Source of the DNA: Hetaerina americana
Lineage: Eukaryota; Arthropoda; Insecta; Odonata; Calopterygidae
Assembly (NCBI GenBank): GCA_022747635.1
Contig: JAKTNV010000267.1
Coordinates: forward strand, 62,001-126,000
DNA length: 64,000 nucleotides
Direction: 5' to 3'
Every line of letters starts with the position of its first letter. The first letter of the stretch is position 1. The translations under genes and the position numbers were made by a program. The notes below the pieces were generated by a model, which was not told the origin of the DNA, did not search any database, and worked only from the letters and a program-made list of their open reading frames with translations. Shown one piece after another: positions 45,852 through 58,324 of the stretch.

Positions 45852-46785
45852 TTTGAGGTGTATAGAAGGCATTTATTTTATTTTTAGAAATTTTAATTTT
45901 TTACATTTTTCCATGAAAAGTGCCAATACCCTTTGGGTTCTAGGTGAAAATCTCACTCGACACAAATCAAACAAAAATGTTTCCATGGTTAGTATTGTTG
46001 TTCATTTTCATCAAATAAACAAAATAAAACCCAGAATAAATCCTGAAAGACAAGAAATGAGCATAAAAGATGCTCCAGCGCAAGTGTTAACGTTACTAAA
46101 AGAGCCCAAGTCTCAAAAAATATTGCGAAAAACAGCAATCTTCTGTTGTAGAGTGAATGTTTGAGGTGTATAGAAGGCATTTTTTTCATTTTTAGAAATT
46201 TTAATTTTTCACATTTTTCCATGAAAAGTGCCAATACCCCCCCCTTTGGTTTCTAGGTGAAAATCTCACTCGACACAAATCATACAAAAATGTTTCCATG
46301 GTGTGTATTGTTGTTCATTTTCATCAAATAAAAAAAATAAAACCCAGAATAAATCCTGAAAGACAAGAAATGAGCATAAAAGATGCTTCAGCGCAAGTGT
46401 TAACTTTGCTAAAAGATACCAAATTTCAATAAATATTGCGAAAAACAACAATCTTCTGTTTTAGAGTGAATGTTTGAGGTGTAAAGAAGGCATTTATTTT
46501 ATTTTTAGAAATTTTAATTTTTTACATTTTTCCATGATAAGTGCCAATACCCCCCCCTTTGGGTTCTAGGTGAATATCTCACTCGACACAAATCAAACAA
46601 AAATGTTTCCATGGTGTGTATTGCTGTTCATTTTCATCAAATAAACAAAATAAAACCCAGAATAAATCCTGAAAGACAAGAAATGAGCATAAAAGATGCT
46701 TCAGCGCAAGTGTTAACGTTGCTTATAGAGCCCAAATTTCAAAAAATATTGCGAAAAACAGCAATCTTCTGTTTAAGAGTGAATA
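45852..46785 (+). repeat. Four-monomer tandem duplication, copy 1
   Basis: Starts 45852, 46160 and 46473 pair with 47098, 47406 and 47719 at an offset of exactly 1246 bp. The homology also extends left into the second half of the preceding monomer. Shared private variants are AATACCCTTTGGG, AATCATACAAAAATG and AACTTTGCTAAAAGATACC. Visible differences are few: CATGGTTAGTATTG here against CATGGTGTGTATTG, and one C/A change in AACAGCAATC. The copies diverge inside the third monomer. Confidence 0.8.
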
Positions 46786-47097
46786 ATTGAGGTGTATAGA
46801 AAACATTTTTTTCATTTTTAGAAATTTTAATTTTTCACATTTTTCCATGAAAAGTGCCAATACCCCCCCTTTGGGTTCTAGGTGAAAATCTCACTCGACA
46901 CAAATGAAACAAAAATGTTTCCATGGTGTGTATTGTTGTTCATTTTCATCAAATAAACAAAATAAAACCCAGAATAAATCCTGAAAGACAAGAAATGAGC
47001 ATAAAAGATGCTTCAGCGCAAGTGTTAACGTTGCACAAAGAGCCCAAATTTCAAAAAATATTGCGAAAAACAACAATCTTCATTTTTAGAGTGAATG

Positions 47098-48031
47098 TTT
47101 GAGGTGTATAGAAGGCATTTATTTTATTTTTAGAAATTTTAATTTTTTACATTTTTCCATGAAAAGTGCCAATACCCTTTGGGTTCTAGGTGAAAATCTC
47201 ACTCGACACAAATCAAACAAAAATGTTTCCATGGTGTGTATTGTTGTTCATTTTCATCAAATAAACAAAATAAAACCCAGAATAAATCCTGAAAGACAAG
47301 AAATGAGCATAAAAGATGCTCCAGCGCAAGTGTTAACGTTACTAAAAGAGCCCAAGTCTCAAAAAATATTGCGAAAAACAGAAATCTTCTGTTGTAGAGT
47401 GAATGTTTGAGGTGTATAGAAGGCATTTTTTTCATTTTTAGAAATTTTAATTTTTCACATTTTTCCATGAAAAGTGCCAATACCCCCCCCTTTGGTTTCT
47501 AGGTGAAAATCTCACTCGACACAAATCATACAAAAATGTTTCCATGGTGTGTATTGTTGTTCATTTTCATCAAATAAAAAAAATAAAACCCAGAATAAAT
47601 CCTGAAAGACAAGAAATGAGCATAAAAGATGCTTCAGCGCAAGTGTTAACTTTGCTAAAAGATACCAAATTTCAATAAATATTGCGAAAAACAACAATCT
47701 TCTGTTTTAGAGTGAATGTTTGAGGTGTAAAGAAGGCATTTATTTTATTTTTAGAAATTTTAATTTTTTACATTTTTCCATGATAAGTGCCAATACCCCC
47801 CCCTTTGGGTTCTAGGTGAATATCTCACTCGACACAAATCAAACAAAAATGTTTCCATGGTGTGTATTGCTGTTCATTTTCATCAAATAAACAAAATAAA
47901 ACCCAGAATAAATCCTGAAAGACAAGAAATGAACATAAAAGATGCTTCAGCGCAGGTGTTAACGTTGCTTAAAGAGCCCAAATTTCAAAAAATATTGCGA
48001 AAAACAACAATCTTCTTTTTTAGAGTGAATG
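47098..48031 (+). repeat. Four-monomer tandem duplication, copy 2
   Basis: Second copy of 45852-46785. Its third monomer ends as family F with GAACATAAAAG and CTTTTTTAGAG, whereas copy 1 ends with GCTTATAGAG and GAATAATTGAGG. Both endings reappear further right (53964 and 53337 monomers), so the same two alternatives were copied together. Confidence 0.75.
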
Positions 48032-50840
48032 TTTGAGGTGTATAGAAGGCATTTTTTTCATTTTTAGAAATTTTAATTTTTCACATTTTTCCATGAAAAG
48101 TGCCAATACCCCCCCTTTGGGTTCTAGGTGAAAATCTCACTCGACACAAATCAAACAAAAATGTTTCCATGGTGTGTATTGTTGTTAATTTTCATCAAAT
48201 AAACAAAATAAAACCCAGAATAAATCCTAAAAGACAAGAAATGAGCATAAAAGATGCTTCAGCGCAGGTGTTAACGTTACTAAAAGAGCCCAAGTTTCAA
48301 AAAATATTGCGAAAAACAGCAATCTTCTGTATTAGAGTGAATGTTTGAGGTGTATAGAAGGCATTTTTTTCATTTTTAGAAATTTTAATTTTTCACATTT
48401 TTCCATGAAAAGTGCCAACCCCCCCCTTTGGGTTCTAGGTGAAAATCTCACTCGACACAAATCAAACAAAAATGTTTCCATGGTGTGTATTGTTGTTCAT
48501 TTTCATCAAATAAAAAAAATAAAACCCAGAATAAATCCTGAAAGACAAGAAATGAGCATAAAAGATGCTTTAGCGCAAGTGTTAACGTTGCTAACAGAGA
48601 CCAAATTTCAAAAAATATTGCGATTAACACAAATCTTCGGTATTAGAGTGAATGTTTGAGGTGTATAGAAGGCATTTTTTTCATTTTTAGAAATTTTAAT
48701 TATTCACATTTTTCCATGAAAAGTGCCAATACCCCCCCTTTGGGTTCAAGGTGAAAATCTCACTCGACACATATCTACAAAAATGTTTCCAAGCTGTGTA
48801 CTGTTGTTCATTTTCATCAAATAAAATAAATAAAACCCAGAATAAATTCTGAAAGACAAGAAATGAGCATAAAAGATGCTTCAGCGCAAGTGGTAACGTT
48901 GCTAAAAGAGCCCAAATTTCAAAAAAAAATTGCGAAAAACAACAATCTTCTGTTTTAGAGTGAATGTTTGAGGTGTACAGAAGGCATTTATTTTATTTTT
49001 ATAAATTTTAATTTTTTACATTTTTTCATGAAAAGTGCCAATACCCCCCCCTTTGGGTTCTAGGTGAAAATCTCACTCGACACAAATGAAACAAAAATGT
49101 TTCCATGGTGTGTATGTTGTTCATTTTCATCAAATAAACAAAATAAAACCCAGAATAAATCCTGAAAGACAAGAAATGAGCATAAAAGATGCTTCAGCGC
49201 AAGTGTTAACGTTGCACAAAGAGCCCAAATTTCAAAAAATATTGCGAAAAACAACAATCTTCATTTTTAGAGTGAATGTTTGAGGTGTATAGAAGGCATT
49301 TATTTTATTTTTAGAAATTTTAATTTTTTACATTTTTCCATGAAAAGTGCCAATACCCCCCCCTTTGGGTTCTAGGTGAAAATCTCACTCGACACAAATC
49401 AAACAAAAATGTTTCCATGGTGTGTATTGTTGTTCATTTTCATCAAATAAACAAAATAAAACCCAGAATAAATCCTGAAAGACAAGAAATGAGCATAAAA
49501 GATGCTCCAGCGCAAGTGTTAACGTTATTAAAGAGCCCAAGTCTCAAAAAATATTGCGAAAAACAGCAATCTTCTGTTGTAGAGTGAATGTTTGAGGCGT
49601 ATAGAAGGCATTTTTTTCATTTTTAGAAATTTTAATTTTTCACATTTTTCCATGAAAAGTGCCAATACCCCCCCCCTTTGGTTTCTAGGTGAAAATCTCA
49701 CTCGACACAAATCAAACAAAAATGTTTCCATGGTGTGTATTGTTGTTCATTTTCATCAAATAAAAAAAATAAAACCCAGAATAAATCCTGAAACACAAGA
49801 AATGAGCATAAAAGATGCTTCAGCGCAAGTGTTAACGTTGCTAAAAGAGCCCAAATTTCAATAAATATTGCGAAAAACAACAATCTTCTGTTTTAGAGTG
49901 AATGTTTGAGGTGTATAGAAGGCATTTATTTTATTTTTAGAAATTTTAATTTTTTACATTTTTCCATGAAAAGTGCCAATACCCCCCCCCCTTTGGGTTC
50001 TAGGTGAAAATCTCACTCGACACAAATCAAACAAAAAAGTTTCCATGGTGTGTATTGTTGTTCATTTTCATCAAATAAAAAAAAAACCCAGAATAAATCC
50101 TGAAAGACAAGAAATGAGCATAAAAGATGCTTTAGCGCAAGTGTTAACGTTGCTAACAGAGACCAAATTTCAAAAAATATTGCGATTAACAACAATCTTC
50201 GGTATTAAAGTGAATGTTTGAGGCGTATAGAAGGCATTTTTTTCATTTTTAGAAATTTTAATTTTTCACATTTTTCCATGAAAAGTGCCAATACCCCCCC
50301 CTTTGGGTTCAAGGTGAAAATCTCACTCGACACATATCTACAAAAATGTTTCCAAACTGTGTACTGTTGTTCATTTTCATCAAATAAAATAAATAAAACC
50401 CAGATAAATTCTGAAAGACAAGAAATGAGCATAAAAGATGCTTCAGCGCAAGTGTTAACGTTGCTAAAAGAGCCAAAATTTCAATAAATATTGCGAAAAA
50501 CAACAATCTTCTGTTTTAGAGTGAATGTTTGAGGTGTAAAGAAGGCATTTATTTTATTTTTAGAAATTTTAATTTTTTACATTTTTCCATGATAAGTGCC
50601 AATACCCCCCCCTTTGGGTTCTAGGTGAATATCTCACTCGACACAAATCAAACAAAAATTTTTCCATGGTGTGTATTGCTGTTCATTTTCATCAAAAAAA
50701 CAAAATAAAACCCAGAATAAATCCTGAAAGACAAGAAATGAGCATAAAAGATGCTTCAGCGCAAGTGTTAACTTTGCTTAAAGAGCCCAAATTTCAAAAA
50801 ATATTGCGAAAAACAACAATCTTCTGTTGTAGAGTGAATG

Positions 50841-51779
50841 TTTGAGGTGTACAGAAGGCATTTATTTAATTTTTATAAATTTTAATTTTTTACATTTTTC
50901 AATGAAAAGTGCCAATACCCCCCCCCTTTGGGTTCTAGGTGAAAATCTCACTCGACACAAATGAAACAAAAATGTTTCCATGGTGTGTATTGTTGTTCAT
51001 TTTCATCAAAAAAAGAAAATAAAACCCAGAATAAATCCTGAAAGACAAGAAATGAGCATAAAAGATGCTTCAGCGCAAGTGTTAACGTTACTAAAAGAGC
51101 CCAAATTTCAAAAAATATTGCGAAAAACAGCAATCTTCTGTTTAAGAGTGAATGTTTGAGGTGTATAGAAGGCATTTTTTTCATTTTTAGAAAATTTAAT
51201 TTTTCACATTTTTCCATGAAAAGTGCCAATACCCCCCCTTTGGGTTCTAGGTGAAAATCTCACTCGACACATATCTACAAAAATGTTTCCAAGCTGTGTA
51301 CTGTTGTTCATTTTCATCAAATAAACAATATAAAACCCAGAATAAATCCTGAAAGACAAGAAATGAGCATAAAAGATGCTTCAGCGCAAGTGTTAACGTT
51401 ACTAAAAGAGCCCAAGTTTCAAAAAATATTGCGAAAAACAGCAATCTTCTGTTGCAGAATGAATGTTTGAGGTGTATAGAAGGCATTTTTTTCATTTTTA
51501 GAAATTTTAATTTTTCATATTTTTCCATGAAAAGTTCCAATACCCCCCCCCTTTGGTTTCTAGGTGAAAATCTCACACGACACAAATCACACAAAAATGT
51601 TTCCATGGTGTGTATTGTTGTTCATTTTCATCAAATAAACAAAATAAAACCCAGAATAAATCCTGAAAGACAAGAAATGAGCATAAAAGATGCTTTAGCG
51701 CAAATGTTAACGTTGCTAAAAGAACCCAAATTTAAAAAAATATTGCGAAAAACAACAATCTTCTGTTGTAGAGTGAATG
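50841..51779 (+). repeat. G-H-C block related to 59575-60511
   Basis: Partner of 59575-60511. The H monomer here ends CTGTTGCAGAATG, a variant also present in the H monomer at 57077-57387, which links three regions. Confidence 0.75.
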
Positions 51780-52713
51780 TTTGAGGTGTATAGAAGGCAT
51801 TTTTTTCATTTTTAGAAATTTTAATTTTTCACATTTTTCCATGAAAAGTGCCAACCCCCCCCTTTGGGTTCTAGGTGAAAATCTCACTCGACACAAATCA
51901 AACAAAAATGTTTCCATGGTGTGTATTGTTGTTCATTTTCATCAAATAAAAAAAATAAAACCCAGAATAAATCCTAAAAGACAAGAAATTAGCATAAAAG
52001 ATGCTTCAGCGCAAGTGTTAACGTTACTAAAAGAGCCCAAGTTTCAAAAAATATTGCGAAAAACAGCAATCTTCTGTTTAAGAGTGAATGTTTGAGGTGT
52101 ATAGAAGGCATTTTTTTCATTTTTAGAAATTTTAATTTTTCACATTTTTCCATGAAAAGTGCCAATACCCCCCCTTTGGGTTCAAGGTGAAAATCTCACT
52201 CGACACATATCTACAAAAATGTTTCCAAGCTGTGTACTGTTGTTCATTTTCATCAAATAAAATAAATAAAACCCAGAATAAATTCTGAAAGACAAGAAAT
52301 GAGCATAAAAGATGCTTCAGCGCAAGTGTTAACGTTGCTAAAAGAGCCCAAATTTCAAAAAATATTGCGAAAAACAACAATCTTCTGTTTTAGAGTGAAT
52401 GTTTGAGGTGTAAAGAAGGCATTTATTTTATTTTTATAAATTTTAATTTTTTACATTTTTTCATGAAAAGTGCCAAAACCCCCCCTTTGGGTTCTAGGTG
52501 AAAATCTCACTCGACACAAATGAAACAAAAATGTTTCCATGGTGTGTATTGTTGTTCATTTTCATCAAATAAACAAAATAAAACCCAGAATAAATCCTGA
52601 AAGACAAGAAATGAGCATAAAAGATGCTTCAGCGCAAGTGTTAACGTTGCACAAAGAGCCCAAATTTCAAAAAATATTGCGAAAAACAACAATCTTCATT
52701 TTTAGAGTGAATG

Positions 52714-53024
52714 TTTGAGGTGTATAGAAGGCATTTTTTTCATTTTTAGAAATTTTAATTATTCACATTTTTCCATGAAAAGTGCCAATACCCCCCCTTT
52801 GGGTTCAAGGTGAAAATCTCACTCGACACATATCTACAAAAATGTTTCCAAGGTGTGTATTGTTGTTCATTTTCATCAAATAAACAAAATAAAACCCAGA
52901 ATAAATCCTGAAAGACAAGAAATGAGCATAAAAGATGCTCCAGCGCAAGTGTTAACGTTACTAAAAGAGCCCAAGTCTCAAAAAATATTGCGAAAAACAG
53001 CAATCTTCTGTTGTGGAGTGAATG
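52714..53024 (+). repeat. Mosaic monomer with a switch point inside the diverged E segment
   Basis: Begins as family E (GGGTTCAAGG, CACATATCTACAAAAATG) but then reads CCAAGGTGTGTATTGTTG, intermediate between CCAAGCTGTGTACTG and CCATGGTGTGTATTG. It continues as ordinary family A. The E-to-A switch is therefore bounded to a few bases near 52852. Confidence 0.75.
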
Positions 53025-54588
53025 TTTGAGGTGTATAGAAGGCATTTTTTTCATTTTTAGAAATTTTAATTTTTCACATTTTTCCATGAAAAGTGCCAAT
53101 ACCCCCCCTTTGGTTTCTAGGTGAAAATCTCACTCGACACAAATCATACAAAAATGTTTCCATGGTGTGTATTGTTGTTCATTTTCATCAAATAAAAAAA
53201 ATAAAACCCAGAATAAATCCTGAAAGACAAGAAATGAGCATAAAAGATGCTTCAGCGCAAGTGTTAACTTTGATAAAAGATACCAAATTTCAATAAATAT
53301 TGCGAAAAACAACAATCTTCTGTTTTAGAGTGAATGTTTGAGGTATAAAGAAGGCATTTATTTTATTTTTAGAAATTTTAATTTTTTACATTTTTCCATG
53401 ATAAGTGCCAATACCCCCCCCCTTTGGGTTCTAGGTGAATATCTCTCTCGACACAAATCAAACAAAAATGTTTCCATGGTGTGTATTGCTGTTCATTTTC
53501 ATCAAATAAACAAAATAAAACCCAGAATAAATCCTGAAAGACGAGAAATGAGCATAAAAGATGCTTCAGCGCAAGTGTTAACGTTGCTTATAGAGCCCAA
53601 ATTTCAAAAAATATTGCGAAAAACAGCAATCTTCTGTTTAAGAGTGAATAATTGAGGTGTATAGAAGGCATTTTTTTCATTTTTAGAAATTTTAATTTTT
53701 CACATTTTTCCATGAAAAGTGCCAATACCCCCCCCTTTGGTTTCTAGGTGAAAATCTCACTCGACACAAATCATAAAAAAATGTTTCCATGGTGTGTATT
53801 GTTGTTCATTTTCATCAAATAAAAAAAATAAAACCCAGAATAAATCCTGAAAGACAAGAAATGAGCATAAAAGATGCTTCAGCGCAAGTGTTAACTTTGC
53901 TGAAAGATACCAAATTTCAATAAATATTGCGAAAAACAACAATCTTCTGTTTTAGAGTGAATGTTTGAGGTGTAAAGAAGGCATTTATTTTATTTTTAGA
54001 AATTTTAATTTTTTACATTTTTCCATGATAAGTGCCAATACCCCCCCCTTTGGGTTCTAGGTGAATATCTCACTCGACACAAATCAAACAAAAATGTTTC
54101 CATGGTGTGTATTGCTGTTCATTTTCATCAAATAAACAAAATAAAACCCAGAATAAATCCTGAAAGACAAGAAATGAACATAAAAGATGCTTCAGCGCAA
54201 GTGTTAACGTTGCTTAAAGAGCCCAAATTTCAAAAAATATTGCGAAAAACAACAATCTTCTTTTTTAGAGTGAATGTTTGAGGTGTATAGAAGGCATTTT
54301 TTTCATTTTTAGAAATTTTAATTTTTCACATTTTTCCATGAAAAGTGCCAATACCCCCCCTTTGGGTTCTAGGTGAAAATCTCACTCCACACAAATCAAA
54401 CAAAAATGTTTCCATGGTGTGTATTGTTGTTCATTTTCATCAAATAAACAAAATAAAACCCAGAATAAATCCTAAAAGACAAGAAATGAGCATAAAAGAT
54501 GCTTCAGCGCAAGTGTTAACGTTACTAAAAGAGCCCAAGTTTCAAAAAATATTGCGAAAAACAGCAATCTTCTGTATTAGAGTGAATG

Positions 54589-54899
54589 TTTGAGGTGTAT
54601 AGAAGGCATTTTTTTCATTTTTAGAAATTTTAATTTTTCACATTTTTCCATGAAAAGTGCCAATACCCCCCCTTTGGGTTCAAGGTGAAAATCTCACTCG
54701 ACACATATCTACAAAAATGTTTCCAAGCTGTGTACTGTTGTTCATTTTCATCAAATAAAATAAATAAAACCCAGAATAAATTCTGAAAGACAAGAAATGA
54801 GCATAAAAGATGCTTCAGCGCAAGTGTTAACGTTGCTAAAAGAGCCCAAATTTCAAAAAATATTGCGAAAAACAACAATCTTCTGTTTTAGAGTGAATG
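54589..54899 (+). repeat. Junction monomer inside repeat R copy 2
   Basis: Its left neighbours pair with 47406-48343 at an offset of 6245 bp, whereas this unit matches the E monomer of 48655 (offset about 5.93 kb). The D unit present at 48344 in copy 1 is missing here. The T-block reads TTTTTCACATT rather than the ATTATTCAC of 48655, which places the junction upstream of the C-tract. Confidence 0.65.
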
Positions 54900-55200
54900 T
54901 TTGAGGTGTATAGAAGGCATTTTTTTCATTTTTAGAAATTTTAATTATTCACATTTTTCCATGAAAAGAGCCCTTTGGGTTCAAGGTGAAAATCTCACTC
55001 GACACATATCTACAAAAATGTTTCCAAGCTGTGTACTGTTGTTCATTTTCATCAAATAAAATAAATAAAACCCAGAATAAATTCTGAAAGACAAGAAATG
55101 AGCATAAAAGATGCTTCAGCGCAAGTGTTAACGTTGCTAAAAGAGCCCAAATTTCAAAAAATATTGCGAAAAACAACAATCTTCTGTTTTAGAGTGAATG
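54900..55200 (+). repeat. Short 301-bp family E monomer, independent C-tract loss
   Basis: Reads GAAAAGAGCCCTTTGGGTTC, so the deletion differs from that at 35610 and 43377. It directly follows another E monomer (54589), giving an E-E doublet that suggests local duplication. Confidence 0.8.
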
Positions 55201-58200
55201 TTTGAGGTGTACAGAAGGCATTTATTTTATTTTTATAAATTTTAATTTTTTACATTTTTTCATGAAAAGTGCCAATACCCCCCCCTTTGGGTTCTAGGTG
55301 AAAATCTCACTCGACACAAATGAAACAAAAATGTTTCCATGGTGTGTATTGTTGTTCATTTTCATCAAATAAACAAAATAAAACCCAGAATAAATCCTGA
55401 AAGACAAGAAATGAGCATAAAAGATGCTTCAGCGCAAGTGTTAACGTTGCACAAAGAGCCCAAATTTCAAAAAATATTGCGAAAAACAACAATCTTCATT
55501 TTTAGAGTGAATGTTTGAGGTGTATAGAAGGCATTTATTTTATTTTTAGAAATTTTAATTTTTTACATTTTTCCATGAAAAGTGCCAATACCCCCCCCTT
55601 TGGGTTCTAGGTGAAAATCTCACTCGACACAAATCAAACAAAAATGTTTCCATGGTGTGTATTGTTGTTCATTTTCATCAAATAAACAAAATAAAACCCA
55701 GAATAAATCCTGAAAGACAAGAAATGAGCATAAAAGATGCTCCAGCGCAAGTGTTAACGTTACTAAAAGAGCCCAAGTCTCAAAAAATATTGCGAAAAAC
55801 AGCAATCTTCTGTTGTAGAGTGAATGTTTGAGGCGTATAGAAGGCATTTTTTTCATTTTTAGAAATTTTAATTTTTCACATTTTTCCATGAAAAGTGCCA
55901 ATACCCCCCCCTTTGGTTTCTAGGTGAAAATCTCACTCGACACAAATCAAACAAAAATGTTTCCATGGTGTGTATTGTTGTTCATTTTCATCAAATAAAA
56001 AAAATAAAACCCAGAATAAATCCTGAAACACAAGAAATGAGCATAAAAGATGCTTCAGCGCAAGTGTTAACGTTGCTAAAAGAGCCCAAATTTCAATAAA
56101 TATTGCGAAAAACAACAATCTTCTGTTTTAGAGAGAATGTTTGAGGTGTAAAGAAGGCATTTATTTTATTTTTAGAAATTTAAATTTTTTTCATTTTTCC
56201 ATGATAAGTGCCTATACCCCCCCTTTGGGTTCTAGGTGAATATCTCACTCGACACTAATCAAACAAAAATGTTTCCATGGTGTGTATTGCTGTTCATTTT
56301 CATCAAATAAACAAAATAAAACCCAGAATAAATCCTGAAAGACAAGAAATGAGCATAAAAGATGCTTCAGCGCAAGTGTTAACGTTACTAAAAGAGCCCA
56401 AATTTCAAAAAATATTGCGAAAAACAGCAATCTTCTTTTTTAGAGTGAATGTTTGAGGTGTATAGAAGGCATTTTTTTCATTTTTAGAAATTTTAATTTT
56501 TCACATTTTTCCATGAAAAGTGCCAATACCCCCCCTTTGGGTTCTAGGTGAAAATCTCACTCGACACAAATCAAACAAAAATGTTTTCATGGTGTGTATT
56601 GTTGTTCATTTTCATCAAAAAAACAAAATAAAACCCAGAATAAATCCTAAAATACAAGAAATGAGCATAAAAGATGCTTAAGCGCAAGTGTTAACGTTGC
56701 TAAAAGAACCCAAATTTCAAAAAATATTGCGAAAAACAACAATCTTCTGTATTAGAGTGAATATTTGAGGTGTATAGAAGGCATTTTTTTCATTTTTAGA
56801 AATTTTAATTTTTCACATTTTTCCATGAAAAGTGCCAATACCCCCCCCCTTTGGGTTCTAGGTGAAAATCTCACTCGACACAAATCAAACAAAAATGTTT
56901 CCATGGTGTGTATTGTTGTTTATTTTCATCAAATAAAAAAAAAAACCCCAGAATAAATCCTGAAAGACAAGAAATGAGCATAAAAGATGCTTTAGCGCAA
57001 GTGTTAACGTTGCTAACAGAGACCAAATTTCAAAAAATATTGCGATTAACAACAATCTTCGGTATTAAAGTGAATGTTTGAGGCGTATAGAAGGCATTTT
57101 TTTCATTTTTAGAAATTTTAATTTTTCACATTTTTCCATGAAAAGTGCCAATACCCCCCCTTTGGGTTCAAGGTGAAAATCTCACTCGACACATATCTAC
57201 AAAAATGTTTCCAAGCTGTGTACTGTTGTTCATTTTCATCAAATAAACAATATAAAACCCAGAATAAATCCTGAAAGACAAGAAATGAGCATAAAAGATG
57301 CTTCAGCGCAAGTGTTAACGTTACTAAAAGAGCCCAAGTTTCAAAAAATATTGCGAAAAACAGCAATCTTCTGTTGCAGAATGAATGTTTGAGGTGTATA
57401 GAAGGCATTTTTTTCATTTTTAGAAATTTTAATTTTTCATATTTTTCCATGAAAAGTTCCAATACCCCCCCCCTTTGGTTTCTAGGTGAAAATCTCACAC
57501 GACACAAATCAAACAAAAATGTTTCCATGGTGTGTATTGTTGTTCATTTTCATCAAATAAACAAAATAAAACCCAGAATAAATCCTGAAAGACAAGAAAT
57601 GAGCTTAAAAGATGCTTTAGCGCAAGTGTTAACGTTGCTAAAAGAACCAATATTTAAAAAAATATTGCGAAAAACAACAATCTTCTGTTGTAGAGTGAAT
57701 GTTTGAGGTGTATAGAAGGCATTTTTTTCATTTTTAGAAATTTTAATTTTTCACATTTTTCCATGAAAAGTGCCAACCCCCCCCTTTGGGTTCTAGGTGA
57801 AAATCTCACTCGACACAAATCAAACAAAAATGTTTCCATGGTGTGTATTGTTGTTCATTTTCATCAAATAAAAAAAATAAAACCCAGAATAAATCCTGAA
57901 AGACAAGAAATGAGCATAAAAGATGCTTTAGCGCAAGTGTTAACGTTGCTAACAGAGACCAAATTTCAAAAAATATTGCGATTAACACAAATCTTCGGTA
58001 TTAGAGTGAATGTTTGAGGCGTAAAGAAGGCATTTTTTTCATTTTTAGAAATTTTAATTATTCACATTTTTCCATGAAAAGTGCCAATACCCCCACTTTG
58101 GTTTCTAGGTGAAAATCTCACTCGACACAAATCAAACAAAAATGTTTCCATGGTGTGTATTGTTGTTCATTTTCATCAAATAAACAAAATAAAACCCAGA

Positions 58201-58324
58201 ATTAATCCTGAAAGACAAGAAATGAGCGTAAAAGATGCTTTAGCGCAAGTGTTAACGTTGCTAAAAGAACCCAAATTTAAAAAAATATTGCGAAAAACAA
58301 CAATCTTCTGTTGTAGAGTGAATG

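Larger units (their letters stand above)
39952..46159 (+). repeat. Array segment 6: 20 monomers; copy 2 of the 8.08-kb-offset repeat
   Basis: Family order: F G C x x A D B A C D E B A C x C x B A. It matches segment 5 monomer for monomer except for single-unit gains and losses. Private variants shared with segment 5 fix the pairing: AATCAAAAACAAAAATG (34791 and 42871), CAACCCCTCCC, GTTCACGTTAC, TTGGGATCTAGG and CTCACGCGACAC. Confidence 0.8.
39952..46159 (+). repeat. Higher-order repeat Q, copy 2 (20 monomers)
   Basis: Relative to copy 1 it has one extra 307-bp unit (40888-41501 holds two where copy 1 has one). It lacks the C monomer of 33421, fuses the two monomers of 34986-35609 into one at 43066, and keeps an A monomer at 43990 that copy 1 lacks between 35910 and 36223. 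The net monomer number is therefore unchanged. Confidence 0.85.
45852..50527 (+). repeat. Higher-order repeat R, copy 1 (pairs with 52714-57387)
   Basis: Monomers at 45852-46785 match 52714-53650 at 6862-6865 bp (22 monomers). Those at 47406-48343 and 48967-49904 match 53651-54588 and 55201-56139 at about 6235-6245 bp (20 monomers). Those at 49905-50527 match 56764-57387 at 6859-6860 bp (22 again). Markers are AATCATACAAAAATG, GAACATAAAAG, CCTGAAACACAAG and GGTATTAAAGTG. Confidence 0.7.
46160..57387 (+). repeat. Array segment 7: 36 monomers
   Basis: Family order: x x B A x F x D E B A x D E F G H C x E B A x x x F x E E B A x x C D H. The left part (to about 50.5 kb) and the part from about 52.7 kb match at 20-22 monomer offsets. 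Markers are the variants AATCATACAAAAATG, AACTTTGCTAAAAGATACC, GAATAATTGAGG and GAACATAAAAG. Confidence 0.7.
52714..57387 (+). repeat. Higher-order repeat R, copy 2
   Basis: Matches 45852-50527 with two monomers fewer in the left part and two more (56140, 56452) in the right part. The last monomer, at 57077, switches from an E-like left half to an H-like right half. Confidence 0.65.
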
